64,000 bases of DNA from Stictocephala bisonia (lineage: Eukaryota > Arthropoda > Insecta > Hemiptera > Membracidae): contig JAQJVL010000109.1 of assembly GCA_035578905.1 (NCBI GenBank), positions 1,588,566-1,652,565 on the forward strand, in the 5' to 3' direction. The notes under the pieces were generated by a model, which saw nothing but the letters and a program-made list of their open reading frames with translations, was not told the origin of the DNA and ran no database searches. A program made the translations under genes and the position numbers. This document shows positions 22,027-34,600 of the stretch, in pieces. Positions within the stretch are counted from its first letter, which is position 1. Each line of letters opens with the position of its first letter.

Positions 22027-23957
22027 GAATTTGTACTTTGCAGGGTTAGATCTCAGCTGATATATTCAAGGTCATACTAATTATTTAATTTAAATTATGA
22101 CATTAATTCTTCTAAATGTATGCTTCTCTTTTAATTAATAATTAAATATTGTTTATTCTCAATTTAAAAAAATAGTTTTTTTAACTCTAATACCTTGACA
22201 GGTCGCATTATGTCAAGGTAGTAAATGCGAAGTTTAAATCTAAGTAAACTAAAAGTAACATTGTACAACGTAGATATTAGTTTATGAACCTCACTTATCT
22301 CGAAATCTCCGGAACTACTGGACAGATTTTAATGAAATTAGGAAGAAATTTAGATTTTGTATCATGGACATCCCCTAAAAAAGGATCTATTGAAATTTCC
22401 TTACCAAGAGGGTATTACGGCCCTTCGTCATTTCATTTTTTCCATAATAGTAACATTGGCATTGATTTTATTTAATAATTTATTTACAAGAACTAATAAA
22501 AAACAAAACGTGACGCAAACTCTAGCTTATTCGGTTTTCATTGTAAAATATTTAATATAGTTTTTATTAACTATCATAGGATTGCACTAATTTGCAGTCC
22601 CCTAAAGTTTACGTACAATCCGTTAAAGTTGCAACCCTTCTGAAGTCTACAAGAATCCATTAGAACTACTACAGCTAACTTAGCAAGACTAAACGTTACC
22701 AAGCTATGAAACTAAAATTACATTTGAGTAAAATATGAATATTCTATTTATTTTGCATCCAAACAAAATCGAATGGAAATAGGGAGTACTTGCTAAGTGG
22801 GCTTGTAAAAACAGCAACAACCAGGCTCTGTAAAAAGCCTTACACATCTGTAAAAAGATAATCTAAAAAGATTTACTATACACATCTGTAAAAAATTAAT
22901 AATAGGTACTGCAAAAGAGGGAATCGCTAATGAATGATATCTGAGGTACCGGGAAGCGTAAGGAGCTTGTAGAATTACCGTCTAAAACATTATTAAATTT
23001 GTACAGACAAAGTGAGTATCTTTTAGCATGGACCTATAAAATATAAACTTCCACAAACTGAAGATAACTATAAAAATAATAATAACAAAAGAGCCACTAA
23101 AAATAATAATAACATCTTGCATGTCAAATACATTTTGGCTTTCTCTTCTAAAAGATTAACTTGCAGCCACTGAAAATAATGAGTGCTTATTATGTACTGG
23201 AATACTCTAAATATGTACAAACCTGCAGTGAAAAGTGACGTTATACGTTCTGTACTGATCTTGGGTAAATAAGACGGTACTGGCAGAGACTTATAAAACT
23301 GAAAATATAACGTACTAAGAAGCAACTACCGTACCGATTTGGTATACCTGGAAATTGAAAACATTAGCTACAACCAGTAGTAAATATTTTGTTAAACAGT
23401 ACAAATAGGGTAGCAAATATTAACATAAAAAAAATATCTGCTTATCATATTGAACTTAGAAGGTATATATGATACTATTCAATCATATTTGTTGCCACTG
23501 TAAATATTCATTAGATTTAAATTATTTTGTTGATACCTAATACTTAGTAATTATTGAGATTATATTTACAGCAAATCATAAATCAGTTAAACTAATATTA
23601 GTCATATGGATTACAATTGTTATAAGAAAATAAACCCATTATCAGTTGAATTCTTTTTTGGTGAGTAGCTCAGTGTCAAATCATAAATAACACGCATAGT
23701 AAATGCATCTTGGTATTATAGAATAAATAACAAAAACACTCACCGCTTCGCGAAATTATAGCTCGCAAATAAGCGTGGAGGAATAAATTGTCAATTGGCG
23801 TCAAGTCAAGACACCAACAGTTGTAGTGTCAAGACGTCCCACTCTCTTATTTACAATAAAAAGTGGAATCAAAAAGGCAGATTGATAACTCGACACCTGT
23901 TATCATAATTGTAACTTCAGTTTGTATGACAAGGTTATTGAGGACATTGCAGAATTA
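22027..23957. other. Intergenic DNA with possible TE debris
   Basis: At 22300-22345 the phrase GGAACTACTGGACAGATTTT followed by AATGAAATT resembles stretches common in insect transposable element ends (compare GACCGATTTTGATTAAAC in element E). Nothing else is supported. Confidence 0.35.
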
Positions 23958-24143
23958 TAGTGTTTGAGATGCAGAACACGTGTGGGTAAGTTACACTTAC
24001 AATCAAAAGTCTAAACGAGTCTACAGCCGCAGTGCCAACACAGCTTGCCCCTCGGTGAGCCAAATTGTTCATGTCAACAGAAGCTGGTTGATGACAGACC
24101 TGAGGCCAAAGACATCTTACGTGTCCAACATTCTTCTTGATCG
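23958..24143 (+). pseudogene. Exon-like fragment Y, copy 1 (frameshifted)
   Basis: Matches 58034-58204 from GATGCAGA(A/G)CACGTGTGG to GTGTCCAACATTCTT with roughly ten substitutions. A two-base length difference near 24030 puts it out of frame relative to the open copy. It is 2 kb downstream of fragment X. See the second copy for the encoded sequence. Confidence 0.6.
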
Positions 24144-24960
24144 CTAGTGAAATTATTATAAATGCTGATCATGCATGGTTAAGTAGAGTATATATTTTAT
24201 TTAACAAACGACCAATGTATAACACAAAATAGTTAGGAATGTGATTGTTAGTGAATATTTAATTGTAATAAATAATAACCTTAGCAGACTGGGCTTAATT
24301 AGTGATAAATAATACTGATTATCGACTTAGTTAAATAAACACTATAAAATTATTTTATTTACTGACCTACTAAAATAAGTTCAAAAATACATAATCGGAA
24401 AAACTGTTGGGATTATATGCCATAAAACTGTCACGCAATATTTTTACAGGCAGCGTAAAGCGATTAGTAAGGGATGTATTTTAAATTAAATTTCTCATAA
24501 TGTACTTATAGTAAATTTCGAATTGTTTAGTCTACGATTATGTGAAAACAATTTTTTTTCTATTTTGAACAGCAGAGTATTTGACAAAAAGTAATTGACT
24601 AAAAACGTCAACACATTGATACACCTGGCCTTCCAATATCAAATATATTAATTGTTATTTGTTAATTTTGAACAATTCCTAATATGGTTTCTGTCCCAGA
24701 TAATTTACAAAACACGATTGGGATTTGTATATACTTTTGTTAACGGTGAAGTTATTTTCCAAGGCTATAATGTCCAATTCAGTTTTTTTTTTTGTAGAAA
24801 AGCTAAAACAGCTTTTTCTCGGCGAATTTGCAATATCAGGCATATCATCCCGTGAATGGTTTTTATTTTTATGTAACAATAAGTATTTATTAATATATAA
24901 TTACGTTATTTTAAAATATTTATGGTAACAAACAAAACAAGATTGTATTATTTACCCGTA
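24144..24960. other. Intergenic AT-rich DNA, nothing recognised
   Basis: No supported feature. Short open frames here are low complexity. Confidence 0.4.
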
Positions 24961-25272
24961 TTACCTTAGATACATGGAATTACTTTAGACACATTAAATT
25001 ACTTTTGATACATGGAATTGCTTTAGATACATGAAATTACTTTAGATACATGGAATTACCTTAGATACATGGAATTACTTTAGATACATGGAATTACCTT
25101 AGATACATGGAATTACTTTAGATACATGGAATTACTTTAGATACATGGAATTACTTTAGATACATGGAATTACCTTAGATACATGCAATTACTTTAGATA
25201 TATGGAATTATTTTAGAACATGGAATTACTTTAGATACATGGAATTACCTTAGATACACGGAATTACTTTAG
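24961..25272. repeat. 20-bp satellite, unit TTAGATACATGGAATTACTT
   Basis: About fifteen near-perfect head-to-tail copies, with ACCTTAG/ACTTTAG variants and a few diverged units at the left edge (for example TTAGACACATTAAATTACTT). Confidence 0.95.
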
Positions 25273-26290
25273 CACCAAAGTAACTTGTCATTTCTATGGC
25301 GATATTTATTTAAATTACGAACTAGTACGTTTTCAATGACATTACATAAAAGTAAATTTCATAAAACTAGTTACCAGTAAAGTTCATATGATGGTATATA
25401 ATTTCGTTAGTCTCTAGCAATGTTCATAAATGTGTTATTTAATTAGGTTAATGACCAGAAATGTTCACATATCATCATTATTTCAAAGTAGTTACAATGA
25501 AATGAAAAATACCTTTATTTATGTGGCAAAATTAGGCTATTTAGTCCTTTCAAGCACTTAACCACAATATTATGCATATGATGGTAAATAATTACGTTGG
25601 TTACCAGTAAAATTCATTAACTGGTGTTTAATTAGGTTAACTACCAGTAATGTTCTCATGACATTATTTGTTCACATTATCACCAATATCGAGCATAGCA
25701 TATGAAGGTTTATGATTAGGTTATTTATTTATTTATTTTTTTATTTATTTATTCATAAGACGCCGATCGTCAAGATATGGGCGAATATGGATATTGAATG
25801 AGTGTGATGAGTATAGATGAGCGAATGTAGTCATTGTTACAAACTAAGGCCGACTATTCCTTAGAAAGTGTCATTAATTAATAGCCCAATGACAAATTAA
25901 CAGTCGGTGGTTATCAGCTGATCCTTCTCAAAATGTATTGACTCTGATTGGGATCGAACTGAAAACCTTTATCACATGAAGCTGGGATTGAACCAACTAC
26001 GCTACCGCTCAAAAGGTGGTATTTCATTAGGTTGATTACTAATAATGATCTTACAGCGTTGTTTTGCACATTAGTTACTAGTATTGACCATGTGATGGTA
26101 TACAATTCCTTTAGTTACTAGTACAGTTTACAAGGTGTTTATAGAACTGTTGTAATCACCAGTAAAATTTACATGCAATTATTACGTCACGATAGTATCC
26201 GATAAATATCACACCATGGTATTTGATTACAGTAATTTAGTTAGCAGAAAGGTTCATATGGTAGTATTTTATTTATATAACGTAACAAGG
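25273..26290. repeat. Diverged minisatellite with TTACCAGTAA..TTCAT motif
   Basis: Irregular units of roughly 45-60 bp share phrases such as TTAGGTTAACTACCAGTAATG, GTTACCAGTAAAGTTCATATG and TGGTATTT. They are interrupted by the SINE at 25720-26022, so the array predates that insertion. Periodicity is loose. Confidence 0.55.
25720..26022 (-). mobile_element. tRNA-derived SINE, copy 3 (best head)
   Basis: On the minus strand a tRNA-like head has TAGCGTAGTTGG (A box) and, further on, AGTTCGATCCC (B box), the internal pol III promoter. The body follows with ACTTTCTAAGGAATAGTC and AGTTTGTAACAATGACTAC. The element ends in an AAATA-type tail (25721-25750 on plus). The body blocks match copies 1 and 2. 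Confidence 0.72.
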
Positions 26291-26451
26291 ACATTTCACG
26301 AATATTGTTTCTATACGTAGTATTAATGAGCTAGTACAGAAACGGTATAGGAATAAAAAATTAATCATTATATGAACTGTCCTATAGTATACTTTAAAAT
26401 CAATAGTGAGAAATCACTTTCTTATTATTACTAAAGTAAATTGTTGGTAGT

Positions 26452-26568
26452 TTAATTAGGGTTAGTATGAAAGTTACGGCTGCTGTCTCCAATTAAGGTT
26501 AGTATGAAAGTTACGGCTGCTGTCTCCAATTAAGGTTAGTATAAAAGTTACGGCTGCTGTCTCCAATT
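26452..26568. repeat. 37-bp tandem triplication
   Basis: Three near-identical copies of a unit containing GGTTAGTATGAAAGTTACGG and CTGCTGTCTCCAATTA. The copies differ at one or two positions. Confidence 0.92.
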
Positions 26569-27600
26569 TAGAAGAGAACAATATTAATCACGGGTGGTAA
26601 CTGCCAACAACGAAGTGCTTCTCTCGACCCAAGAACCTGACACGAACATTTACTGCGAAGGATCTTCTAATGAAAAAAGGACACTTGCCAAATCTTCCTC
26701 CTCTAATAAGATATGTCTTAATTTGTCAAAATAAGACAGCTACCACAAGCGTTTTTTGTCAATCGTAATTCATACAGTATTGATCTGGTTGCATTTAAAA
26801 ATTGTAAGTTATAAATGTTACAAGAATCACGTATAGTTGGTGAAAGACTTTGTATCACTTGCTAAGAAAACCCCGCAAATATTATATAGTAAGTTGTTTG
26901 TACAAAGTTACGTAATACATAAATGGAGCGAGCAATATTTAATTAATTGCTCTACTTTGATATATCAAATACATTCACAGTATTTGTAAATCTGTAGTAT
27001 CTTACAGGTGATCAAACTAAACATGTTCTATACGTTCTTTTATAACTGAAATGCAATTCAAACAATTTTACAACACAGTTTATTTTCATGGATTTAGCTC
27101 AGCTAAAAGTGAAAATACAGAGAGTCAACACTTTCTCGCCTACCCTAAGACTAATGTAAAACTGAACAATCTCCCAAGCACTTTTCTATTTAAAACCACT
27201 TTACTGTAAATAAACACTTTTATTCTTAATTTGCTTTTTGTTAGGATCAGTTTAAGTTGATTACAATTGAAATAAAAAATCTATACTTAGAAAATTTTAC
27301 ATGATGAATACGGGATATTTAAAACATGTCACGTATATTTAAGATTCAAAATACAAACGCGTAAAAAATTATTTACAATATTAATAAGTTGAATAACGTG
27401 TATGTATGAAACGTGTAATATAATATCTGCATGCATCTGTATGTCCTTGTATCCGTGTTGCGTGTGATTGGAGTGTTGCTGGTCGAAGGCGTGGAAGTGG
27501 ATAGATAATCAGTTATTGAGTTACGGTGAAATTGAATTATACCAACAATTTTATACAAACTTAGTTTTCATTGGTTATAATATAGTTCATAGGAGAGGTA
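26569..27600. other. Intergenic DNA, nothing recognised
   Basis: AT-rich, with no supported coding or repeat signal. Confidence 0.4.
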
Positions 27601-28260
27601 AGAGGTGTGAGATGGACTGATAGTTATTTTGTTTGGCTGAATTATTGGTGTTGGAGTGATGGAGGTGTAGTAGTGATTTAAAATGGAAGTGGGGGACGTA
27701 GGGGTAAATTTACAGAGGATTGTGGGTGGTGTGTAGAGCAGAATCAGTGTATGAGTGGGGGTGGGAGGTTAAAGGTGTATTTTCATAGGTGTGGGGGCCG
27801 AATAAGCGAATTGGAAGAGGAATGACGGGTGCGTAGTTTGGAATTGGCAGAATAGTGTGGGACGTACCGGTGAATTGATTGATAAGTGGGGTGGTATTTA
27901 GATATGAACTTGCATAGTAATGGAGTAGGGGTGGGAGGTTAAATGTGTATTTTCAGATGAGTGGGGGTGGAATAAGCGAATTGGAAGAGGAATGATGGGT
28001 GCGTAGTATGGAATTGGCAGAATATTGCGGGGTGTACTGGTGAATTTATTGATATGTGGGGTGGTATTTAGATATGAACTTGCATAGTAATGGAGGCAAA
28101 ACGTGAATAGAATTGAATTTACAGAGGAGTGATGGGGATGTATAATTGAATTGGCAGAAGAGTGGGGAGTAGAGTTTAATTTGCAATGGAGTAGGATGGG
28201 TATTGAGGTAAATTGGCAGTGGAGTGGGGGATGTTGAGGCAAATTAGCAGAGAGATTTAC
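27601..28260. repeat. G-rich minisatellite-like block with a 170-bp duplication
   Basis: The plus strand is strongly G-rich and C-poor (GTGGGGGTGGAATAAG, GGAGTGGGGGATG). Within it 27761-27930 is repeated as 27931-28100, both beginning GTGGGAGGTTAAA. Smaller units around TGGAATTGGCAGAAT and GAATTGGCAGAAGAGTG recur. A 128-residue minus-strand frame inside is Ser/His/Pro-rich repeat translation, not a gene. Confidence 0.85.
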
Positions 28261-28554
28261 CAAGTTACAAATAGTTTTAAACACAATGAATTAGAAAAAG
28301 GCCAATAAAAGTACATGTTATATGTAGGACCAGTTTTTATTTCTGTCCTTTTGCATTATGAAGGTAATAATTAGTAGATGAAAAATAGACACGAGTAAAG
28401 TATTTTTTCATGCACAAAACTAACGTATTTCACTGACTAGTCAATAAATTGGTGACATGCTTTAAGATTGAACAGTCATGCATACAATTTATAATCTTAT
28501 AAACTGTTTACATTTATCTTCTGTTTGAAAAGATTTGGAAGACACCATTGAATA

Positions 28555-28625
28555 ATGAGTAATGATGGAGGAAAACTTAATCTAGCGCTAAAACAATGGG
28601 ATAAAGCCATGTTAAAGGAGTTCAG
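28555..28625 (+). CDS. Gene B exon 1, start codon
   Basis: ATG at 28555, encoding MSNDGGKLNLALKQWDKAML and onward to KEF, then donor GTACAG at 28626. The phase (AG|A, Arg24) matches exon 2. It has no family signature, so the choice rests on the phase, the donor and the upstream in-frame stop. Another 5' exon cannot be excluded. Confidence 0.65.
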
Positions 28626-31600
28626 GTACAGTAACTGATTTACTGTTAGTTTATTACAATGAATGTTTTAGTTTATAAAATGAAAATTATTTTTATTAAT
28701 TAGTGCCTAACTGTTTTTATTTTTTTATTGTTGTTTCCTGACATACGTTAGAAGCAGTGTTAGTAGTTACATCAACGTTTATTATAACTAACGTCAAAAC
28801 GTTTTTTTTTTTCATTCAATACAGGTTTCCACTCATCAGAAGAAGATTTAAATGTTAATACTGAATTATTTTTAACCAAATTTCTATACACACTAGAATC
28901 ATTAACAAGCTTTTAGAATTCTTTTGTTAACAATCTTGAATCAAAAATGAGACAACGAGGCAATAATAATTTTAAAATAAAAGCTGGCACAATTTTCTTA
29001 CTTTCTGTTCAATCAAATTCAGTATATACTCAGTATGTGCCTTAGTGAAATAAAATGTAATTCAGTTAGATAAAACTGTAAACTATTGTATAATATGAAC
29101 TAAAATATTTTAATTTTGGATTTATAATTGTTTTCTAATAAAATTAGTTTGTATGTTTTATCGATTTTTTTTATTTTTATTTAGAGATGATGGTTTAAAA
29201 TCAAGACAGAAAAAGCCATATTTGACCAAAAAGTTCTTCTGTGATCACTTACAAGATTATTGTGCTAACTCTAACCTTCATGCCGTAAAATACCTTGGAG
29301 ATTCTTCAAGAAGTATCGTAGAGAGGTTTGAACACTCCAGTGAAATGTAATGTTAATTATATTATATGTAATTCATTAATATATGTAACATACATTAACG
29401 TAACATATTCCATAATCTAAATTCATCGTAGTTGTTTCCCATGTAACATTTTGTAATTCAGTATATTTTATCAGCCGATTACTTAAATAAGCTACATTTA
29501 TTTTAAGGACACATAGATAAAAATATTTACAGTACATTTAGAATTTGGGTGATAGCAAAATTCCGTGCCAAAACTTAAAATGGAAACAGGCTTCTAGGTT
29601 AAAAGTCAAACTGAAAATACGTAAAATGTGTCGAGGACAGTTTTGAGTGTAGGATAAATAGTTAAAAACATTACTCCAGTAACTAATAATAATTTAAATT
29701 GTTAAAAATATTATTTAAAATTTAAATATATTAAATTTACAGTTTAAATATTTTGTATTAATTATACATTAACTAGTTATCATCAACGTAAATGTCACAA
29801 CTTTGAGGGTACATTCAAATCACAGCCTTAAGAGAAAGTACAGATCACATCCTGCAGGAAACGTACATATTAAAACTTTGAGGGAAAATACAGATCACAA
29901 CCTTGAGGGAATACACATAATAACCTTAAGGGAAAGAAGAGATCAAAACCTTGAGAAGAGACACACATCCCAACTTCGAGGAACGTACGTCTCAACTTAG
30001 CGGGAGCATACACATCACAACCTTTAGAGAAAGTACACATCTCAATACTGAGAGAACGTACATGTCACAATCTTGAAGGAAAGTGCATAAGAAATTTGAG
30101 AGAACATAATCACAATTTTGAGGGAACGTATATATCACATCCGTGAGGAAACACATACACATCACAGCCTTGAAGGAACAAAGAGATCACAACATTGAGA
30201 AGAGGTACATATCCCAACCTTAAGGGAACGTACATCGCAACCTCCAGGAAAATTCATCTAAACCTTGAGAGAACGTACACATCAAAACCTTGAGAGAAGG
30301 TACATCGACCAACCTTGAGGGGACGTACATAACAACTTTTAGGGAACATACAGATCACAATTTTGACGGAACATAGACATCACAACCTTGAGAGAAGGTA
30401 CATATCCTAATCGTGAGGGGACGTACATAACAACTATGAGGGAACATACAGATCACAATTTTGACGGAACATAGACATCACAACCTTGAGAGAAGGTACA
30501 TATCCTAATCGTGAGGGGACGTACATAACAACTATGAGGGAACATACGCAGTACAACCTTGAAGAAACATCACTTCACAACCTTGAGGGAAAATTTATAT
30601 CACAAACGTTGAGGGGACATACACATCACAATCTATAGGAAATGTACAGAACACAACCTTGAGGGATCATAAACATTACACATCACAATCTTCAAGGAAC
30701 GTACACATTACAACATTGAGGGAGCATGCACATCACAACCTTGAGAGAAGGTACATATCCTAATCGTGAGGGGACGTACATAACAACTATGGGGGAACAT
30801 ACGCAGTACAACCTTGAAGGAACATCACTTCACAACCTTGAGCGAACATTTACCTCACAACGTTGAGGTAACATACACATAACAATCTATAGGAAATGTA
30901 CAGAACACAACCTTGAGGGATCATAAACATTACACATCACAATTTTCAAGGATCGTACACATTACAACCTTGAGGGAGCATGCACATCCATAACCTTGAT
31001 GAAACGGACATATTAAACTTTAATTGAATAAAACTATTACAAAACAAATGTACAGGTGTTTTGTAGCTTGCGGAAAATTATGTACTTAGTCGCTTTCATG
31101 AAATCTCCAGAAAACATTTTTTTAACTAATAATTTCTAATAATTTGGTTCGATGTATTGTAGATATTTTTCCTTATAATTCTAGTTATAATTTATAATAA
31201 TAAAAACAATTTCTCATAATCTAAATACCCACTAATCAAAGGTTAGAGGCATTATTTTTGTAGAAACATTCTAAGAAGCCTAACCAAAGTCAAGTGATTT
31301 GGAGTTCACCTTTCTTGGTCGTAGTGGTTCATAAACATTTATGTATATATCACTGTATATAAGGTGACCTGACGAGCAAAGTAGTTAGAGATGGCTTTTA
31401 CTAACATGTTTAATTTATTTTGTTACATTATGATCTTCTATATGTTTAGGTTATGCTGGGCAATTGCCATTCTTTTTAGTTTGGCCACCATCTCTATCCT
31501 TATCTTCAGGGTCTGGGACCGTTGGATCACTTCCCCTGTCATAGTATCCTTTGCACCATCTCCCACACCGATCTGGCAAATACCCTTTCCAACAGTGACA

Positions 31601-34600
31601 GTCTGTCCACAGGTCAAGTCTGTGAAGGAATTGATAAACAGACCCGAAATGGAAACAAGAAGGCAGTATCTCACGGAGAATGAGTAAGTTGAGGTCACTT
31701 AATTTAATAACATGTTCTTGAGTATTTAAACTTATAAAAAGAGGGGAGTTTTCAAAAGAAGGAAAAGTAAGCTTTTCCTCATAAAACGATTTAGTTGTAA
31801 GAATAAATTAGACACTTTTGAAATTACTTTTAATGTTGTATGGTTGATTTAATTATTAACTTAAGTGTGTGATGTAAATTATTATTTAATAACTGTAACT
31901 TTATTAATATTAAAATATTAATTGATTTACAGATTGAATTTAACAAATACAATGTAAAATGTGACAGCTTTTTTAAACAAATTGACGATTTGTAAAAAAA
32001 ATTTGAGGATCACGGAAGAATCACATTGTATATTATATTATTTAGTATTCTTCTTTAAGTTAACCAAGAAACAAACAAAAAAATAACATCACAAAGTATT
32101 GAAAATATTTCAATAAGATATTTCTATAAATATAATGCTAACGTATTCAATTAAAATTAATTGCATTAAACAATATTCAGGTCGTTGAAATACCATTTTA
32201 TGACGGTTGTAATCTAAAGCTGAGTTTTTTTTTAGATATTTTGTTTGTAAAGGCTGGTGTACTCGAAGGTTCTATTCTGGGGTCACTATTTTGTATAATT
32301 ATGATTTGAAAATGTAGAGTATCAAGAGCTGATATATATCCTTTTGAAAATGGTTCCTGAATTGTAACAGAAAAACAGTTTCGTGAAGATTGACTCTTTT
32401 TTTGTCAAATACAGTATCATATTGCAGTAGTTTTATGAAAATATACTATCAAAAAAATATGACGAAATCAGTTTAAAAATATTGTCGCATTGTTTGTTAT
32501 ATTAAAAAAATGAAATACTATTGTTATTCTAAAAGATGGCATCAGTTGACCTAGATAGCAGTGTTAGTATTTTGAGCTTAATCATAGCCTAACACTTTCG
32601 TTTTTCTCTAAACATTATTAAAAATTTTAAAAACGGTTTCCTCAGGCATTTTACTAGGATTTTAGCGTGGATTGTTGACATATGCAAACAATAAAGTTGC
32701 ATACCTCCTAATATGCTGCGTTTTATTTTTCATACGCTGTTTAAATTTGGAGATATGAAATATGAGTACGAGGAAAATATTTTAGGTAGTTTGATAGTAG
32801 ACTTCAGTTATGTATATCTATTTAGACCAAATTCTAGCTACTAACTTTCTCCTCAACATATCTGCAGTCTCTGGCTTTTAAAACTAATACTATTGTTACG
32901 CCTTTCCCAGGGTAACTGCCTCGCTTGGCGGTGAGGGGGGGAGGTTAGGAAGGACACGACACTTGCCAAGGAAAAAAAATTACTAGACTTTATTTGGAAA
33001 AACCAAGACAACAACAACACAAAACCCGGCAAACCACCCGCAAAACCCTAACCAGACAAAAATTTACAAAACCACGTAAAACTCTAGCTGCAGATCCTAC
33101 TGGGACCTACTACTGCCACTCTCGTTCCCTCCGTGACCCGCCCCTCCACAGCTCGCTCACACCTCTCTACTCCTCACTGTCCACATACAGACCCTCCTTT
33201 AGCTGAAGCGTCACACAACACCTGCAACTGCCCACCTCCACTGGCTTACTGGTCAGCAGACGTATTATGTGTGGCCACATCGTCACAATATTCTTTTTCA
33301 ATCATCACTGTCCGTTTACAGCCTCAGAAACACTCATAAATCAAGTACTCCTAAGCATAATACAGTTGCTTTTTGCTCATAATACTCGTTAATGTGCTTT
33401 TACATTATTACATACTCTCTAAATTGGGTTTAAATCTATCCACAATATGAGTTTTTTAAAAACTAAATAGAGTTTTTTTTAAACCCTTTGGTTTTATGTT
33501 ATTTAAGAGCATATTCATATTCGTGAGTACTATTCCAAACGGAGTAAGCACGTATTTACGAAGTTAATGGCAGTTAAGAATTTTTGGATTTGATACATCA
33601 TCGAAAGGTATTGAAAAAGAAACTATTATACCGAAATTATAACCAATAAATATATTAAATTTAAAAGAATACCTTGATGAAAAACATTGAAAACTCTTTT
33701 GCTGGAATATATATGTTTAAGTTGAAATTTTAAAATCAAATCAAACCTCACAATCCTACACTCTACTATATTGTTTGTTATTTTTGTTTTGGAAATTTCA
33801 CTGTCCAATCCTTCTTTCATTTGAATACAATAAAGATCATTACTATTATGACTTAGGATTGTCACCCTCACATCCAATCGATGAACTTAACCCAAACTTG
33901 TAAAAGAATGTGTTTATATGACACCTTTAAGTTTTGACTTCTCCAGTCTTGTCAATCTGCTTAAAACCAGTACAACACCACGTGGTTCGGATTCCACGAA
34001 TCAGTAGGTCCCATAGTTGTCCTGGCCCATTGGTCTATTAATAAATGTCTCTTTCTAAAGAACAGTCGAGCTCAGTTAGTAACTAGTCTACGCAGATCAT
34101 TTACACTCATCCTTCACTCATGTAAACATTCATATTCACCTCAAAACACACATAAAGTTGTGTCGTTATCTCATATCTAAGAACCTAGGAATATTAGAAA
34201 GAAGTCAGATTGCTATAATCTAACTGTTCTTGAAGGACAATCTTAAGTTTTCATTAATATATAAGTTTTAGTATGGACATGTTATTATAAACGTACAGAT
34301 AATAATACAGTTTAAGTATTCGTCCAATACGGTAAACAACATATACTTTTTAAAACTAGAATATAGTTTAAATATAAAATTTTTTTATATAAATCTAAAC
34401 TAACCAAAATGTTTAGGTTGAAGTTAGTGAACGATCTGCAGGTGGTCTGCAAACCTAGGTTCTTTAAACACAACTTCACCTATCCCAACTTCACCGACCA
34501 GACAACTATTGATAATATTGTGAAGGTACGTATTGGGAACTGAGGAAACAGAATATTTTATTTAGAATGAATTTTATATATTCTGATTAATGGTGGTTTT

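Noticed and set aside
27898..28284. 128-residue minus-strand frame rich in His, Pro and Ser
   Set aside because: Lies wholly inside the G-rich repeat block and repeats its own sequence with the 170-bp period.
31391..31449. Alternative start of gene B at the ATG at 31391
   Set aside because: It is open to the TM1 exon, but splicing at 31450 from exon 2 restores the family-typical N-terminal segment in the right phase.
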